A stretch of 64,000 bases of DNA. It comes from Mesorhizobium australicum WSM2073. Lineage in GTDB: Bacteria; Pseudomonadota; Alphaproteobacteria; Rhizobiales; Rhizobiaceae. Each line of letters begins with the position of its first letter. Position 1 is the stretch's first letter. Positions 29,032 through 40,823 of this stretch are shown piece by piece. The translations under genes were made by a program, and so were the position numbers. The notes beneath the pieces were generated by a model. The model was not told the origin of the DNA and ran no database searches. It saw nothing but the letters and a program-made list of their open reading frames with translations. The DNA is taken from positions 868,001 through 932,000 of the forward strand of contig NC_019973.1 of the NCBI RefSeq assembly GCF_000230995.2. The letters are read 5' to 3'.

Positions 29032-31059
29032 TCACTTTCGCCGCAACAATCCTTCCAATTCGTCAGCATCCGCAACCACCGGCAGGCAGACCTGGCCGGT
29101 GCACAACCAGGCGCCGCGCCGGTTGGTCGGAGGCAGGATTCCGCCGGGGAGCAAGGGTCGATTCGCCGCCGTACCGATTGGCACCACGATATCGACGCGA
29201 CGCGGATCCGGGTTTCGATTCGCCACCGGAATAAGCTTCGGATCCTCCAGCCCGTCCACGATGACCAGTTTCAGCGGCTCGAGGGCAAGCGCGCAGGCAT
29301 TGACGATACCCGCCTGGCCATAGGCCTGGTGCGCCGCTCGTCCGGCAGCATGCTCGGCCGTTTTCCACGCCTTCTCCTGCAAGTCGAGGTTGCCGGTAAT
29401 AGAAGCCAGCCGGACCTGCGCCTCGATGATCTGGCTGGTGGCCGAGGGGATGGCCTCGTCGACATCGCCCCGGATGCGGATCGGCACGTCGGTGCTGTCC
29501 GAGGCAGTCAGATAATAGCCCGTGCCTTCCACGTCGGCGTGCCAATGGTCGAGCTGTCCAAGGAACTGGCTGGCCTGCTCGACGTAGCTCCAGTCCTCGG
29601 TGGCCTCGAACAGCGAGATTGCCGCGTTGGTCATGGCGGCATAGTCGCTCGACAGTGCGGGAAACAGTTTCCGGACACCAAGCATGGAATGCGGCAAGCG
29701 ACCGTCGCGGCCGGCTTTGCCGATATGGGCAAAGGCCTTGGCCGCGGCCTCGATCCAATCCGGCCGCGCCAGCGAACGCCCCGCCTCGGCGAGGGCGGCG
29801 ATCATCAGGCCGTTCCAGTCGGTAAGGGTCTTTGCGTCCAGGCCCGGCCTGACGCGTTGTTCCCGGACAGTGAGAAGCCTTGTCTTGAGCGGGACAAGCC
29901 GCTCCCGGTCGGCAACACCAAACGCCTGCTGGGAGAGGGTCTGATGGAGCACCGGCTTACCTTCCCATCCGGGCGGGCTGGAAAGGCTGAAGTACTTGAA
30001 AAACAAGGTTGAATCGTCTCCAAGAACAGATTCGATCTCCCCCCTGCTCCAGGTGTAGAACAGGCCTTCCTCGCCATCGCTATCGGCATCGAGGCTGGCG
30101 GCGAAGGCGCCGCCTTCGACACGCATTTCGCGCAGCAGCCAGCCGACCGTGTCCTCGATCCGGACCCGGAACAAATCATTGCCGGTCGCCGCAAGGGCCC
30201 AGTTGCAGAAGCGGATGAGCTGCGCATTGTCGTAGAGCATTTTCTCGAAATGCGGCACCAGCCATTCGGCGTCCGTCGAGTAGCGGCTGAGCCCGCCGCC
30301 AATATGATCGTAGATGCCGCCGCTCAGCATATGCTCCAGGCTGACGAGGACGTCGTCGCGATGCGCGGCATTGCCGTCGCGCAGCCAGGACAGCCACAGC
30401 GTCTGCATGAACGGCGCGTTCGGGAATTTCGGCGCGCCGGCGAGCCCACCGCGGTCGCGGTCGATCATGCCACTGACGCGACCGGCAAGGTCGGACAGCA
30501 TATCGCGATCGAGAAGCGCCTTGGAATGCGTGGCCGAGAGCCGCGCCTCGACATGCGAGGTCAGGCCGTCGGCGCTCTGGTGCAGGCTTGTCCGCTTCTC
30601 GCGCCAGGCCTTGTCGACCGCTTCCATCACCTGGATGAACCCCGGACGGCCATAGCGCGGCTCGCGCGGGAAATAGGTGCCGCCCCAGAACGGTTTGCCA
30701 TCGGGCGTCAGGAACATGGTGAGCGGCCAGCCGCCTTGCTCGCCCATCGAGGACAGGGCCGCCATATAGATCTGGTCGATGTCGGGTCGCTCCTCGCGGT
30801 CGACCTTGATATTGACGAACAGACGGTTCATGACGGCGGCGACGTCGTCATTCTCGAAGCTTTCATGGGCCATGACATGGCACCAGTGGCAGGCGGCGTA
30901 TCCGACGGAGAGCAGGATAGGCCTGTCCAGCGCCTTTGCCTCTTCCAGCGATGCCGGTGACCATCCCCGCCAATGCACGGGATTGCCGCTGTGCTGCTGC
31001 AGATAGGGGCTGGCCTCGTCGGCAAGCAGGTTTTGCGCGGGCAATGTCACAATGGCCAA
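29032..31059 (-). CDS. Thioredoxin domain-containing protein (YyaL/SSP411 family)
   Basis: 675 residues. The N-terminal DUF255 thioredoxin-like domain has SPYLQQHSGNPVHWRGW and a CHWC pair (GYAACHWCHVMAHESFEN, about residue 58), followed by an (alpha/alpha)6 barrel like N-acylglucosamine 2-epimerases (HFEKMLYDNAQLIRFCNWA; LTDWNGLMIAALAEAGR). The family is widespread but its activity is unknown. The predicted start is TTG at 31059 without a good ribosome site; a start a few codons downstream is possible. Confidence 0.88.
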   Translation of the reverse strand: MAIVTLPAQNLLADEASPYLQQHSGNPVHWRGWSPASLEEAKALDRPILLSVGYAACHWCHVMAHESFENDDVAAVMNRLFVNIKVDREERPDIDQIYMAALSSMGEQGGWPLTMFLTPDGKPFWGGTYFPREPRYGRPGFIQVMEAVDKAWREKRTSLHQSADGLTSHVEARLSATHSKALLDRDMLSDLAGRVSGMIDRDRGGLAGAPKFPNAPFMQTLWLSWLRDGNAAHRDDVLVSLEHMLSGGIYDHIGGGLSRYSTDAEWLVPHFEKMLYDNAQLIRFCNWALAATGNDLFRVRIEDTVGWLLREMRVEGGAFAASLDADSDGEEGLFYTWSRGEIESVLGDDSTLFFKYFSLSSPPGWEGKPVLHQTLSQQAFGVADRERLVPLKTRLLTVREQRVRPGLDAKTLTDWNGLMIAALAEAGRSLARPDWIEAAAKAFAHIGKAGRDGRLPHSMLGVRKLFPALSSDYAAMTNAAISLFEATEDWSYVEQASQFLGQLDHWHADVEGTGYYLTASDSTDVPIRIRGDVDEAIPSATSQIIEAQVRLASITGNLDLQEKAWKTAEHAAGRAAHQAYGQAGIVNACALALEPLKLVIVDGLEDPKLIPVANRNPDPRRVDIVVPIGTAANRPLLPGGILPPTNRRGAWLCTGQVCLPVVADADELEGLLRRK

Positions 31060-31122
31060 CTTTCAGGAGCAATCCGGGGCGGTGATGAAGCGAAAGCTAG
31101 GGCGGTTCGGTAGAGCGGGCAA

Positions 31123-32451
31123 ATGATTTCAGGCGATTCGATCGTGGCGCTGTCGAGCGGCCGGCTTCCGGCCGGCGTTGCGGTGGTGCGGATATCCGGC
31201 CCGCAGACTCGATTCGTGGTCGAAACGATCGTCTGTGGCATGGTTAAGGCGCGGGCTGCGGTCCTGCGCAGATTCAGGGCTCCGGATGGAACCGTGCTCG
31301 ATAACGGCTTGGTTCTGTTCTTTCCTGGTCCGGCGAGCTTCACCGGCGAGGATGTCGCCGAGTTCCATGTTCATGGCGGGCGCGCCGTGGTGGCCAGGAT
31401 GGTGGAAACGATCGCTGGTTTCGAGGGCGTCAGGCATGCGGAGCCGGGAGAATTCACGCGCCGTGCCTTCTTCAACGGCAAGGTCGATCTGGTCGAGACG
31501 GAGGCGCTGGCGGACCTCGTCAATGCTGAAACCGAGGCGCAGCGGCGTTTTGCCATCCAGAACGCCGGGGGCGCGCAGAGCGCGCTCTACCTCGGCTGGC
31601 GTCGGCGCCTGATCCATGCGCGGGCCATGATCGAGGCCGAGATCGACTTCGCCGATGAAGACGATGTACCGGGTTCCGTTTCGGATACGGTTTGGTCCGA
31701 CGTGAGGTCGATGATATCGGAGATCGACCGCCACATTGTCGGCTTCCATGCCGCCGAGATCATCCGCGACGGTTTTGAGGTCGTCATTCTTGGCGCGCCC
31801 AATGCCGGCAAGTCCAGCCTGTTCAATGCCTTGGCGCAGCGCGATGCCGCTATTGTAACGGATGAGCCCGGCACCACCCGAGATTTGCTGGAGGTGGTGC
31901 TGGATCTCCGGGGTTTGCGCGTTAGGTTGACCGACACGGCCGGGTTGCGGGAAGCGCCTGGCAAAATCGAGGCGATCGGCATCGAGAAGGCAAGAGCCAA
32001 GGCGGATTGCGCCGATCTGCTGCTGTTGCTCGAGGACGCCGCGGACCCCAAGGACGCCGGTCCGCTGCCGATGTCGACGCCGGCATTGCGCGTCGGCACC
32101 AAGCTCGACCTGCTCGATAAGAGAGCGACCCAGGATGCAGCCGGGCGCTACGAGTTTGGTATATCGGTGATCGACGGGACGGGTGTGGATGGATTGCTGG
32201 CGGAGATTGGTCGCCGCGCTGCCGAGGCGGCCGGCGTTAGCGGCGATGTGCTGCCATCACGGCTACGCCATGTCGAGTTGCTCGACGCGGCGAACCGGCA
32301 TCTGCACCGCGCCGCCGATGAACGCATGCCCCAGGAATTGCGCGCCGAAGAGCTGCGCCTGGCAGCGGATCGCCTGGGACGGATAGTGGGTGCGGTGGAC
32401 GTCGAAGACTTGCTCGACGTGATCTTTTCCCGGTTCTGCATCGGAAAATGA
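31123..32451 (+). CDS. mnmE: tRNA modification GTPase MnmE
   Basis: 442 residues: N-terminal tetrahydrofolate-binding domain (SIVALSSGRLPAGVAVVRIS, EFTRRAFFNGKVDLVE), a G domain (P-loop GAPNAGKSS about residue 225, GTTRD, DTAGLRE) inserted in a helical domain, and the C-terminal FCIGK with the conserved Cys. With MnmG it makes the 5-carboxymethylaminomethyl modification at tRNA wobble uridine. The G4 motif reads TKLD rather than NKxD. The stop TGA lies in a parS-like site. Confidence 0.95.
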   Translation: MISGDSIVALSSGRLPAGVAVVRISGPQTRFVVETIVCGMVKARAAVLRRFRAPDGTVLDNGLVLFFPGPASFTGEDVAEFHVHGGRAVVARMVETIAGFEGVRHAEPGEFTRRAFFNGKVDLVETEALADLVNAETEAQRRFAIQNAGGAQSALYLGWRRRLIHARAMIEAEIDFADEDDVPGSVSDTVWSDVRSMISEIDRHIVGFHAAEIIRDGFEVVILGAPNAGKSSLFNALAQRDAAIVTDEPGTTRDLLEVVLDLRGLRVRLTDTAGLREAPGKIEAIGIEKARAKADCADLLLLLEDAADPKDAGPLPMSTPALRVGTKLDLLDKRATQDAAGRYEFGISVIDGTGVDGLLAEIGRRAAEAAGVSGDVLPSRLRHVELLDAANRHLHRAADERMPQELRAEELRLAADRLGRIVGAVDVEDLLDVIFSRFCIGK

Positions 32452-32464
32452 CTCACGTGAAACA
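32449..32464. promoter_or_regulatory. parS: parS-like site 1
   Basis: TGACTCACGTGAAACA differs from the consensus TGTTTCACGTGAAACA at two positions in the left arm. Its first three bases are the mnmE stop codon. Identical to site 2 at 32487. Confidence 0.6.
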
Positions 32465-32486
32465 TGATGGCTGCCGAAGCTCGTGC

Positions 32487-32502
32487 TGACTCACGTGAAA
32501 CA
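32487..32502. promoter_or_regulatory. parS: parS-like site 2
   Basis: TGACTCACGTGAAACA, two mismatches to consensus and identical over 16 bases to site 1, 38 bases away. Confidence 0.6.
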
Positions 32503-32511
32503 ATCAGGCGG

Positions 32512-32527
32512 TGATTCAAGTGAAACG
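32512..32527. promoter_or_regulatory. parS: Degenerate parS-like site 3
   Basis: TGATTCAAGTGAAACG has three mismatches to the consensus, one of them in the central CACGTG. Its position in the cluster, not its sequence alone, is the reason to list it. Confidence 0.35.
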
Positions 32528-32548
32528 CCGATAAAAGTGGGGTTTCGC

Positions 32549-32564
32549 TGTTTCACGTGAAACG
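32549..32564. promoter_or_regulatory. parS: parS site 4
   Basis: TGTTTCACGTGAAACG matches the consensus at 15 of 16 positions. It lies 82 bases before the mnmG start. ParB, encoded at 36082, is the expected ligand. Confidence 0.85.
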
Positions 32565-32645
32565 CCTGTGCGGAAGTTTTCTTGACAGTCCCGCCTCGCG
32601 GGGACATGTGTCGCTCATCTTCTTCGAGTCCGGGACCTATATGGA

Positions 32646-34529
32646 ATGACCGATCACTATGATGTGGTTGTGGTGGGCGGCGGCCACGCGGGTTGCGAGG
32701 CGGCCAGCGCCGCCGCGCGCGCTGGCGCGAGCACCGCGCTGGTGACGCTGCGTTTCGACACGATCGGGGTGATGTCATGCAACCCTGCCATCGGTGGGCT
32801 AGGCAAGGGGCATCTGGTGCGCGAGATCGACGCCATGGACGGGCTGATGGGCCGTGTGGCGGACGCATCCGGCATCCAGTTCCGCCTGCTCAACCGCCGC
32901 AAGGGTCCGGCGGTGCGCGGCCCGCGCACGCAGGCCGACAGAAAACTCTATCGCCTTGCCATGCAGGAAGCGATTCGGCAGCAGAACGATCTCAAGGTCG
33001 TGGAAGGCGAAGTTCTCGATTTCGAGATCTGCGACGGAAAGATCGCCGCGGTTCTCCTGGCAGACGGCCGCCGGCTTGCCTGCGGCGCCGTGGTGCTGAC
33101 GACGGGAACCTTCCTGCGCGGGCTCATTCACGTCGGTGAAAAGAAGATCGTCGCGGGCCGCATGAACGAGAAGGCCAGCATGGGCCTCTCGGCAACGATG
33201 GATCGCGCCGGCTTCAAGCTCGGGCGGCTCAAGACCGGCACGCCGCCGCGACTGGACGGACGGACCATCGATTGGGCGTCGCTGGAAAGCCAGGCGGCGG
33301 ACGAGAATCCCGTACCGTTCTCGCTGATGACCGAGCGTATCGTGACGCCGCAGATCGATTGCGGCATCACCCGTACGACCACAGCCACGCATGAGCTGAT
33401 CCGCGCCAATCTTGGCCGCTCGGCAATGTATTCCGGCTCGATCGAAGGGGTTGGGCCGCGTTATTGCCCGTCGATCGAGGACAAGATCGTCAAGTTCGGC
33501 GACCGGGACGGGCACCAGATCTTCCTCGAGCCGGAGGGGCTCGACGACCACACCGTCTATCCCAACGGCGTTTCGACCTCGCTGCCGGAAGACGTTCAGC
33601 TGGAGATATTGAAGACTATTCCCGGTTTGGAGCATGCGGCCATGCTGCAGCCTGGCTATGCCATCGAATATGATCATGTCGATCCGCGCGAACTGCATCC
33701 CACACTTGAAACCAGGCGCGTTGCTGGGCTTTTTCTGGCCGGGCAGATCAACGGCACGACCGGTTATGAAGAGGCCGCCGGGCAGGGCCTGCTCGCCGGC
33801 CTCAATGCGGCGCGGCGGGCGGCGGGCGGCGCACCGGTCGTGCTCAGCCGCACCCAGGCCTATATCGGTGTGATGGTCGACGATCTGACCAGTCGCGGCA
33901 TCAGCGAACCTTATCGGATGTTCACCTCGCGGGCCGAGTTCCGGCTCTCGCTGCGCGCCGACAATGCCGATGAGCGGCTGACGCCGCTGGCGCAGACACT
34001 GGGGATCGCCTCGGCGGAGCGGATGCAGCGTTATGGCGATGTCATGCAGCGGCTGGATGAAGCGCGCCAGATGGCGCTTTCGCTGGCCATGACGCCGAAC
34101 GAGGCGGCACGGCACGGTTTGGAGATCAATCTCGACGGCGTGCGCCGGTCCGGCTTTGAACTGCTGGCCTATCCCGGTGTCGATGTGGCTTGGCTGGCTG
34201 GGGTTGAACCGAAATTTCACGACGTTGATGCCAGGACTGCGGAGCGGCTCGAAACGGAAGCGAAATATTCGGTTTATCTGGATCGCCAGAGCACCGATGT
34301 CGCGCAGATCCGGCGTGAAGAGAGCCGGCTGATCCCGGACAGCGTAGATTTTGCCGGGGTGCCCGGCCTGTCCAATGAGCTGAAGCAGAAGATGCAGGCG
34401 CGGCGGCCGCGCTCCATCGCGGAGGCGCAGCGCATGGAAGGCATGACGCCGGCGGCGTTGGCGATCATCGTCGCGCATGTCCGCCATTGGGAATCGGTGC
34501 AGAAAGCCGAGCAGAGGGATGTTGCGTGA
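32646..34529 (+). CDS. mnmG: tRNA uridine 5-carboxymethylaminomethyl modification enzyme MnmG
   Basis: 627 residues, usual size. FAD-binding [17 protein letters not shown] near the start, then [19 protein letters not shown] and the [18 protein letters not shown] region; the C-terminal part with [19 protein letters not shown] binds MnmE and tRNA. Works with MnmE, encoded just upstream; the 194-base gap between them carries the parS cluster. Its stop overlaps the GTG start of rsmG by two bases. Confidence 0.96.
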   Translation: MTDHYDVVVVGGGHAGCEAASAAARAGASTALVTLRFDTIGVMSCNPAIGGLGKGHLVREIDAMDGLMGRVADASGIQFRLLNRRKGPAVRGPRTQADRKLYRLAMQEAIRQQNDLKVVEGEVLDFEICDGKIAAVLLADGRRLACGAVVLTTGTFLRGLIHVGEKKIVAGRMNEKASMGLSATMDRAGFKLGRLKTGTPPRLDGRTIDWASLESQAADENPVPFSLMTERIVTPQIDCGITRTTTATHELIRANLGRSAMYSGSIEGVGPRYCPSIEDKIVKFGDRDGHQIFLEPEGLDDHTVYPNGVSTSLPEDVQLEILKTIPGLEHAAMLQPGYAIEYDHVDPRELHPTLETRRVAGLFLAGQINGTTGYEEAAGQGLLAGLNAARRAAGGAPVVLSRTQAYIGVMVDDLTSRGISEPYRMFTSRAEFRLSLRADNADERLTPLAQTLGIASAERMQRYGDVMQRLDEARQMALSLAMTPNEAARHGLEINLDGVRRSGFELLAYPGVDVAWLAGVEPKFHDVDARTAERLETEAKYSVYLDRQSTDVAQIRREESRLIPDSVDFAGVPGLSNELKQKMQARRPRSIAEAQRMEGMTPAALAIIVAHVRHWESVQKAEQRDVA

Positions 34530-35158
34530 GTTCCTTCTCTCGCGAGCGCCTGCAGGAGGCCGCCGGCCCGGTTTCACGTGAAACATTCGATCGCCTGGTG
34601 GCGTTCGAAGCGATGTTCCAGAAATGGAACCGCAGCATCAATCTCGTGGCGCAGTCGACCTCGGGCGATGTCTGGCAGCGCCACATCCTGGACAGCGCGC
34701 AACTTGCTGGGATAGAGCCCGATGCCATGCATTGGGTCGACATTGGTTCTGGTGGCGGATTTCCCGGGCTTGTCATGGCCTTTCTGCTCGGCGACCGCCC
34801 GGGCGCCAGCATCGATCTGGTCGAAAGCAACCGCAAGAAAGCCTCGTTCCTGCAGACCGTCGTCGGGCAGTTCAGCCTGCCGGCGCGGGTCGTGGCGCGC
34901 CGCATCGAGGACAGCCATGTGCTTGTTTCGAAGCCGGAAATCGTCACTGCACGGGCGCTGGCACCGCTTTCGGTGCTGCTGGACCTGTCGGCGCCGTGGC
35001 TGACCTCGGGCGCGCGGGCGCTGTTCCACAAAGGCCGGGATTATCGCGCCGAAGTGCAAGAAAGCGTTAACCGGTGGACCTTCGATCTGGTAGAACATCC
35101 AAGCGTGACTGACGCCAGCGGCGTCATCCTCGAATTGTCCAATGTGCGACCTGCCTGA
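34526..35158 (+). CDS. rsmG: 16S rRNA (guanine527-N7)-methyltransferase
   Basis: 210 residues with SAM motif [20 protein letters not shown] (about residue 72) and [13 protein letters not shown]. Methylates G527 of 16S rRNA; loss gives low-level streptomycin resistance. The start is GTG at 34526, overlapping the mnmG stop; the frame is open upstream, but that part lies inside mnmG. A parS site is embedded in codons 15-20. Confidence 0.94.
   Translation: MSSFSRERLQEAAGPVSRETFDRLVAFEAMFQKWNRSINLVAQSTSGDVWQRHILDSAQLAGIEPDAMHWVDIGSGGGFPGLVMAFLLGDRPGASIDLVESNRKKASFLQTVVGQFSLPARVVARRIEDSHVLVSKPEIVTARALAPLSVLLDLSAPWLTSGARALFHKGRDYRAEVQESVNRWTFDLVEHPSVTDASGVILELSNVRPA
34570..34585. promoter_or_regulatory. 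parS: parS site 5, inside rsmG
   Basis: GGTTTCACGTGAAACA matches the consensus at 15 of 16 positions. It encodes the VSRET stretch of RsmG, so the site is kept within a coding sequence, as is common for parS near mnmG-rsmG-parAB. Confidence 0.85.
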
Positions 35159-35192
35159 ACCGAGACGGGTCTGAGTGTTCGGCGACCCAAAG

Positions 35193-36014
35193 ATGAATTT
35201 CTGGCATAGACCCATGATGAAGAACGGCCCTCGAATCATCACCGTAGCCAACCAGAAGGGCGGCGTCGGCAAGACCACCACCGCCATCAATTTGGCCACA
35301 GCGCTAGCGGCAATCGGCGAGAAAGTGCTGATCGTCGACCTCGACCCGCAAGGCAATGCCAGCACCGGCCTCGGCATCGACCGCAAGGACCGGATGGTCT
35401 CGTCCTATGACGTGCTGACGGGCGAACTGGACCTGGAAGCCGCCGCCATTCCGACCGCGGTGCCAGGCCTTTCCATCGTGCCTTCGACGCTGGACCTGCT
35501 CGGCATCGAGATGGAGATCGCCTCGGCGCCGGACCGGGTGCTCAAGCTGCGCAACGCGCTGCGTGCCGCGACCGAGCGTGGGGCGCCCTTCGGCTATGTG
35601 CTGATCGATTGCCCGCCCTCGCTCAATCTTTTGACCTTGAATTCAATGGCGGCGGCCGATTCCGTTCTCGTGCCGCTGCAATGCGAGTTCTTCGCGCTGG
35701 AGGGTCTCAGCCAGCTGCTCGAGACGGTCGAGCAGGTGCGTCGCTCGATCAATCCGGACCTCACCATCCAGGGCATCGTGCTGACCATGTATGACGGCCG
35801 CAACAATCTGGCCAATCAGGTGGTGCAGGATGTGCGCGAGCATATGGGCGACAAGGTCTACGAGACGATCATTCCGCGCAATGTGCGGGTGTCCGAAGCC
35901 CCGTCCTATGGCAAGCCGGCAATTCTCTATGACCTGAAATGCTCGGGCAGCCAGGCCTATCTGCAATTGGCCTCCGAAGTGATCCGCCGCGAGCGCAAAT
36001 TGCGCGCCGCTTGA
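35193..36014 (+). CDS. parA: Chromosome partitioning ATPase ParA
   Basis: About 273 residues. The deviant Walker A ANQKGGVGKTTTAINLA is near the N-terminus, followed by VLIVDLDPQGNASTGLG and the YVLIDCPPSLNLLTL Walker B. Small chromosomal ParA without the extra N-terminal DNA-binding domain of plasmid types. Moves ParB-parS complexes. The start is uncertain: GTG 35175, ATG 35193 and ATG 35214 all fit, and none has a clear ribosome site. Confidence 0.94.
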   Translation: MNFWHRPMMKNGPRIITVANQKGGVGKTTTAINLATALAAIGEKVLIVDLDPQGNASTGLGIDRKDRMVSSYDVLTGELDLEAAAIPTAVPGLSIVPSTLDLLGIEMEIASAPDRVLKLRNALRAATERGAPFGYVLIDCPPSLNLLTLNSMAAADSVLVPLQCEFFALEGLSQLLETVEQVRRSINPDLTIQGIVLTMYDGRNNLANQVVQDVREHMGDKVYETIIPRNVRVSEAPSYGKPAILYDLKCSGSQAYLQLASEVIRRERKLRAA

Positions 36015-36081
36015 TTAGAACCGATGCACATTTAACAGCCGATTCGATACCGAAACGAGCCGAAATAGACGTGGAATAAAG

Positions 36082-36966
<885 letters not shown>

Positions 36967-37011
36967 CACTTAGCCGGCAAATTATGCGGCACAGCGTTAC
37001 TCCCGGCGTTC

Positions 37012-37075
37012 GGCGCCGCCCCTCATCCCCCTGCCGGGACCTTCTCCCCGTATAGAGACGGGGAGAAGAGGCTGG
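37012..37075. repeat. Intergenic palindromic repeat (family P) between parB and holA
   Basis: CTTCTCCCCGT (37041-37051) pairs with ACGGGGAGAAG (37058-37068) over a short loop TATAGAG-like centre, preceded by CCCCTCATCCCCCTGCCGGG. Lying between two convergent genes, it may act as a two-way terminator. It is a single copy, not a pair. Confidence 0.7.
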
Positions 37076-37120
37076 GTGTGCGACGCCGGCGCCTTTCTGC
37101 GACGCCGGCGGCCAATTTCT

Positions 37121-38164
37121 CTACCGCTGCGCCAGCCTTGCGCTTTCAACCGCGATGCCGAGCAGCGCCTGCCTTGCGAGCGCGACGGACAGGTCGGGGC
37201 GCCGCCGCGTCTGCAGCACGGCCTGATGCAACCGGGTCAGCGCGCGGCCGAGCGCTTCGCTGTTCCAGCGCTCCAGGGTCTTCTCCACCAGCTTGCGCCT
37301 GGAGAAAAAGACCGGCGGGCGCGCGGCGGCAACGACGGAAGCGGCGTTGCGGCCGCCGGTCTCCATCTGGCCGCGCATGACCTGGATCTGCTGGAGCTGC
37401 CGCATCGCCGAGGACAGCACCTGGAAGGGCTGACCGCCGCCCTGGCAGTGGCGCGTGAAAGCGGTGTCGAAGTCGCCGACCTTGCCTTCGAGCAGCGCGT
37501 CGACGGCGTCGTCGTATGAGGCACCGGACACGTCGCCGGACATGGCTCTCACCTCTTCCAGCCCGATCTCCTTCTGGCCGTGGGCGTAGAGGACGAGTTT
37601 TTCGATCTCGCCGCGCGAGGCCAGCCGATCGCCACCGAGATTGCGGCGCAGCGCCTGCCGCGCCTCCAGTGTCATCGCCATGCCGGCCTTGCGCAGTTCG
37701 TCGTCGATGACCGTGTCGATGTCACGGGCCTCATCGGCGTAGCAAGGCAGCGCCATGGCATTGTCCGCGCCCTCGACCACGGCGCGCAGCCCGACGCCTT
37801 TCTTCAGATCGCCGGCCTCAATGAGAATGATGGCGTCCCGCACCGGCTCCGCCGTCAGCGCCTTGACGTCGTCGGCCAGAGCCTTCTGGCCGCTGGCATT
37901 GCGCACCCAGAGCAGCCGCCGGTCGGAAAACATCGGCACGGTGCGGGCCTCGTCGAGCAGGCGGCCCTCGTCGCGATCGACCTCCGAACCCTCGAGCCTG
38001 ACCACCGAGAACGGGTCGTCGAGCGGCAGGCCGGTCTTTCCGGCAAAGGCCTTCGCCCGTTCGGAGACAAGGCCGCGATCGGGGCCATAAAGCAGGACGA
38101 TCGAGATGCGCGGATCAGGCCGCGCCAGCCAACCGTCGACCTCGAAAGCTTTCTTCTGTGCCAT
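37121..38164 (-). CDS. holA: DNA polymerase III delta subunit
   Basis: 347 residues with the clamp-loader wrench fold. N-terminal RISIVLLYGPDRGLVSERAK resembles a degenerate P-loop, and RRNLGGDRLASRGEIEKLVLYA (about residues 170-190) is the typical HolA motif. Opens the sliding clamp. In many rhizobia leuS and lptE lie just upstream in the same operon; here there is instead a 390-base gap and an oppositely oriented operon. Confidence 0.92.
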   Translation of the reverse strand: MAQKKAFEVDGWLARPDPRISIVLLYGPDRGLVSERAKAFAGKTGLPLDDPFSVVRLEGSEVDRDEGRLLDEARTVPMFSDRRLLWVRNASGQKALADDVKALTAEPVRDAIILIEAGDLKKGVGLRAVVEGADNAMALPCYADEARDIDTVIDDELRKAGMAMTLEARQALRRNLGGDRLASRGEIEKLVLYAHGQKEIGLEEVRAMSGDVSGASYDDAVDALLEGKVGDFDTAFTRHCQGGGQPFQVLSSAMRQLQQIQVMRGQMETGGRNAASVVAAARPPVFFSRRKLVEKTLERWNSEALGRALTRLHQAVLQTRRRPDLSVALARQALLGIAVESARLAQR

Positions 38165-39789
<1,625 letters not shown>

Positions 39790-39792
39790 GCC

Positions 39793-40806
39793 ATGCCAAG
39801 ACGGACCATGATCGAGGCCATTCGCGACGCCATGGACGTGTCGATGGAGCGCGACGACAAGGTCGTCGTGTTCGGCGAGGATGTCGGCTTCTTCGGCGGC
39901 GTTTTTCGCGTCACGCACGGGCTGCAGGCGAAATACGGCAAGAGCCGCTGCTTCGACGCGCCGATTAACGAATCCGGCATTGTCGGGTCGGCCATCGGCA
40001 TGGCCGCCTATGGTTTGAAGCCCTGTGTGGAAATTCAGTTTGCCGACTATATGTATCCGGCCTACGACCAGCTGACGCAGGAAGCCGCAAGGCTGCGCTA
40101 CCGCTCGAACGGCGATTTCACCTGCCCGATCGTTGTCCGCATGCCGACCGGCGGCGGCATCTTCGGCGGCCAGACGCATAGCCAGAGCCCGGAAGCGCTG
40201 TTCACCCATGTGTCGGGCCTGAAGACGGTGGTGCCGTCCAACCCGCACGACGCCAAGGGGCTTTTGATCGCGGCGATCGAGGACCCCGATCCGGTGATCT
40301 TCCTTGAGCCGAAGCGGCTCTACAACGGCCCGTTCGACGGCCACCACGACCGGCCGGTGACGCCATGGTCGAAGCACGAGCTCGGCGAGGTCGCCGACGG
40401 CCATTACACCGTGCCGCTCGGCAAGGCCGCCATCCGCAGGGCGGGCGCGGCGGTCACGGTGCTGGCCTACGGCACCATGGTCTATGTCGCCCAAGCGGCC
40501 GCCGAGGAGACCGGCATCGACGCCGAGATCATCGATCTCAGAACCCTGCTGCCGCTCGACCTCGACACGATCGTGGCCTCGGTCAAGAAGACCGGGCGCT
40601 GCGTCGTCGTGCATGAGGCGACGCTGACCTCGGGCTTCGGCGCCGAGCTTTCGGCGCTGGTGCAGGAAAACTGCTTCTATCACCTGGAGGCGCCGGTCGC
40701 CCGCGTCGCCGGCTGGGACACGCCCTATCCGCATGCGCAGGAGTGGGAGTATTTTCCCGGTCCCGCGCGTGTCGGCCGCGCTTTGCTTGAAACATTGGAA
40801 GCCTAG
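39793..40806 (+). CDS. bkdA2: Branched-chain 2-oxoacid dehydrogenase E1 beta subunit
   Basis: 337 residues with VVVFGEDVGFFGGVFRVTHG (split), NESGIVGSAIGMAAYGLKP and RMPTGGGIFGGQTHSQSPEA, all typical of E1 beta. Forms the alpha2beta2 E1 with the upstream subunit, three bases away. Provides the glutamate that activates thiamine diphosphate. Confidence 0.95.
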   Translation: MPRRTMIEAIRDAMDVSMERDDKVVVFGEDVGFFGGVFRVTHGLQAKYGKSRCFDAPINESGIVGSAIGMAAYGLKPCVEIQFADYMYPAYDQLTQEAARLRYRSNGDFTCPIVVRMPTGGGIFGGQTHSQSPEALFTHVSGLKTVVPSNPHDAKGLLIAAIEDPDPVIFLEPKRLYNGPFDGHHDRPVTPWSKHELGEVADGHYTVPLGKAAIRRAGAAVTVLAYGTMVYVAQAAAEETGIDAEIIDLRTLLPLDLDTIVASVKKTGRCVVVHEATLTSGFGAELSALVQENCFYHLEAPVARVAGWDTPYPHAQEWEYFPGPARVGRALLETLEA

Positions 40807-40823
40807 AGTGGGGGAGGCCTGAG

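Noticed and set aside
32799..34586. A 595-codon minus-strand frame over mnmG
   Set aside because: Antisense shadow of a canonical gene.
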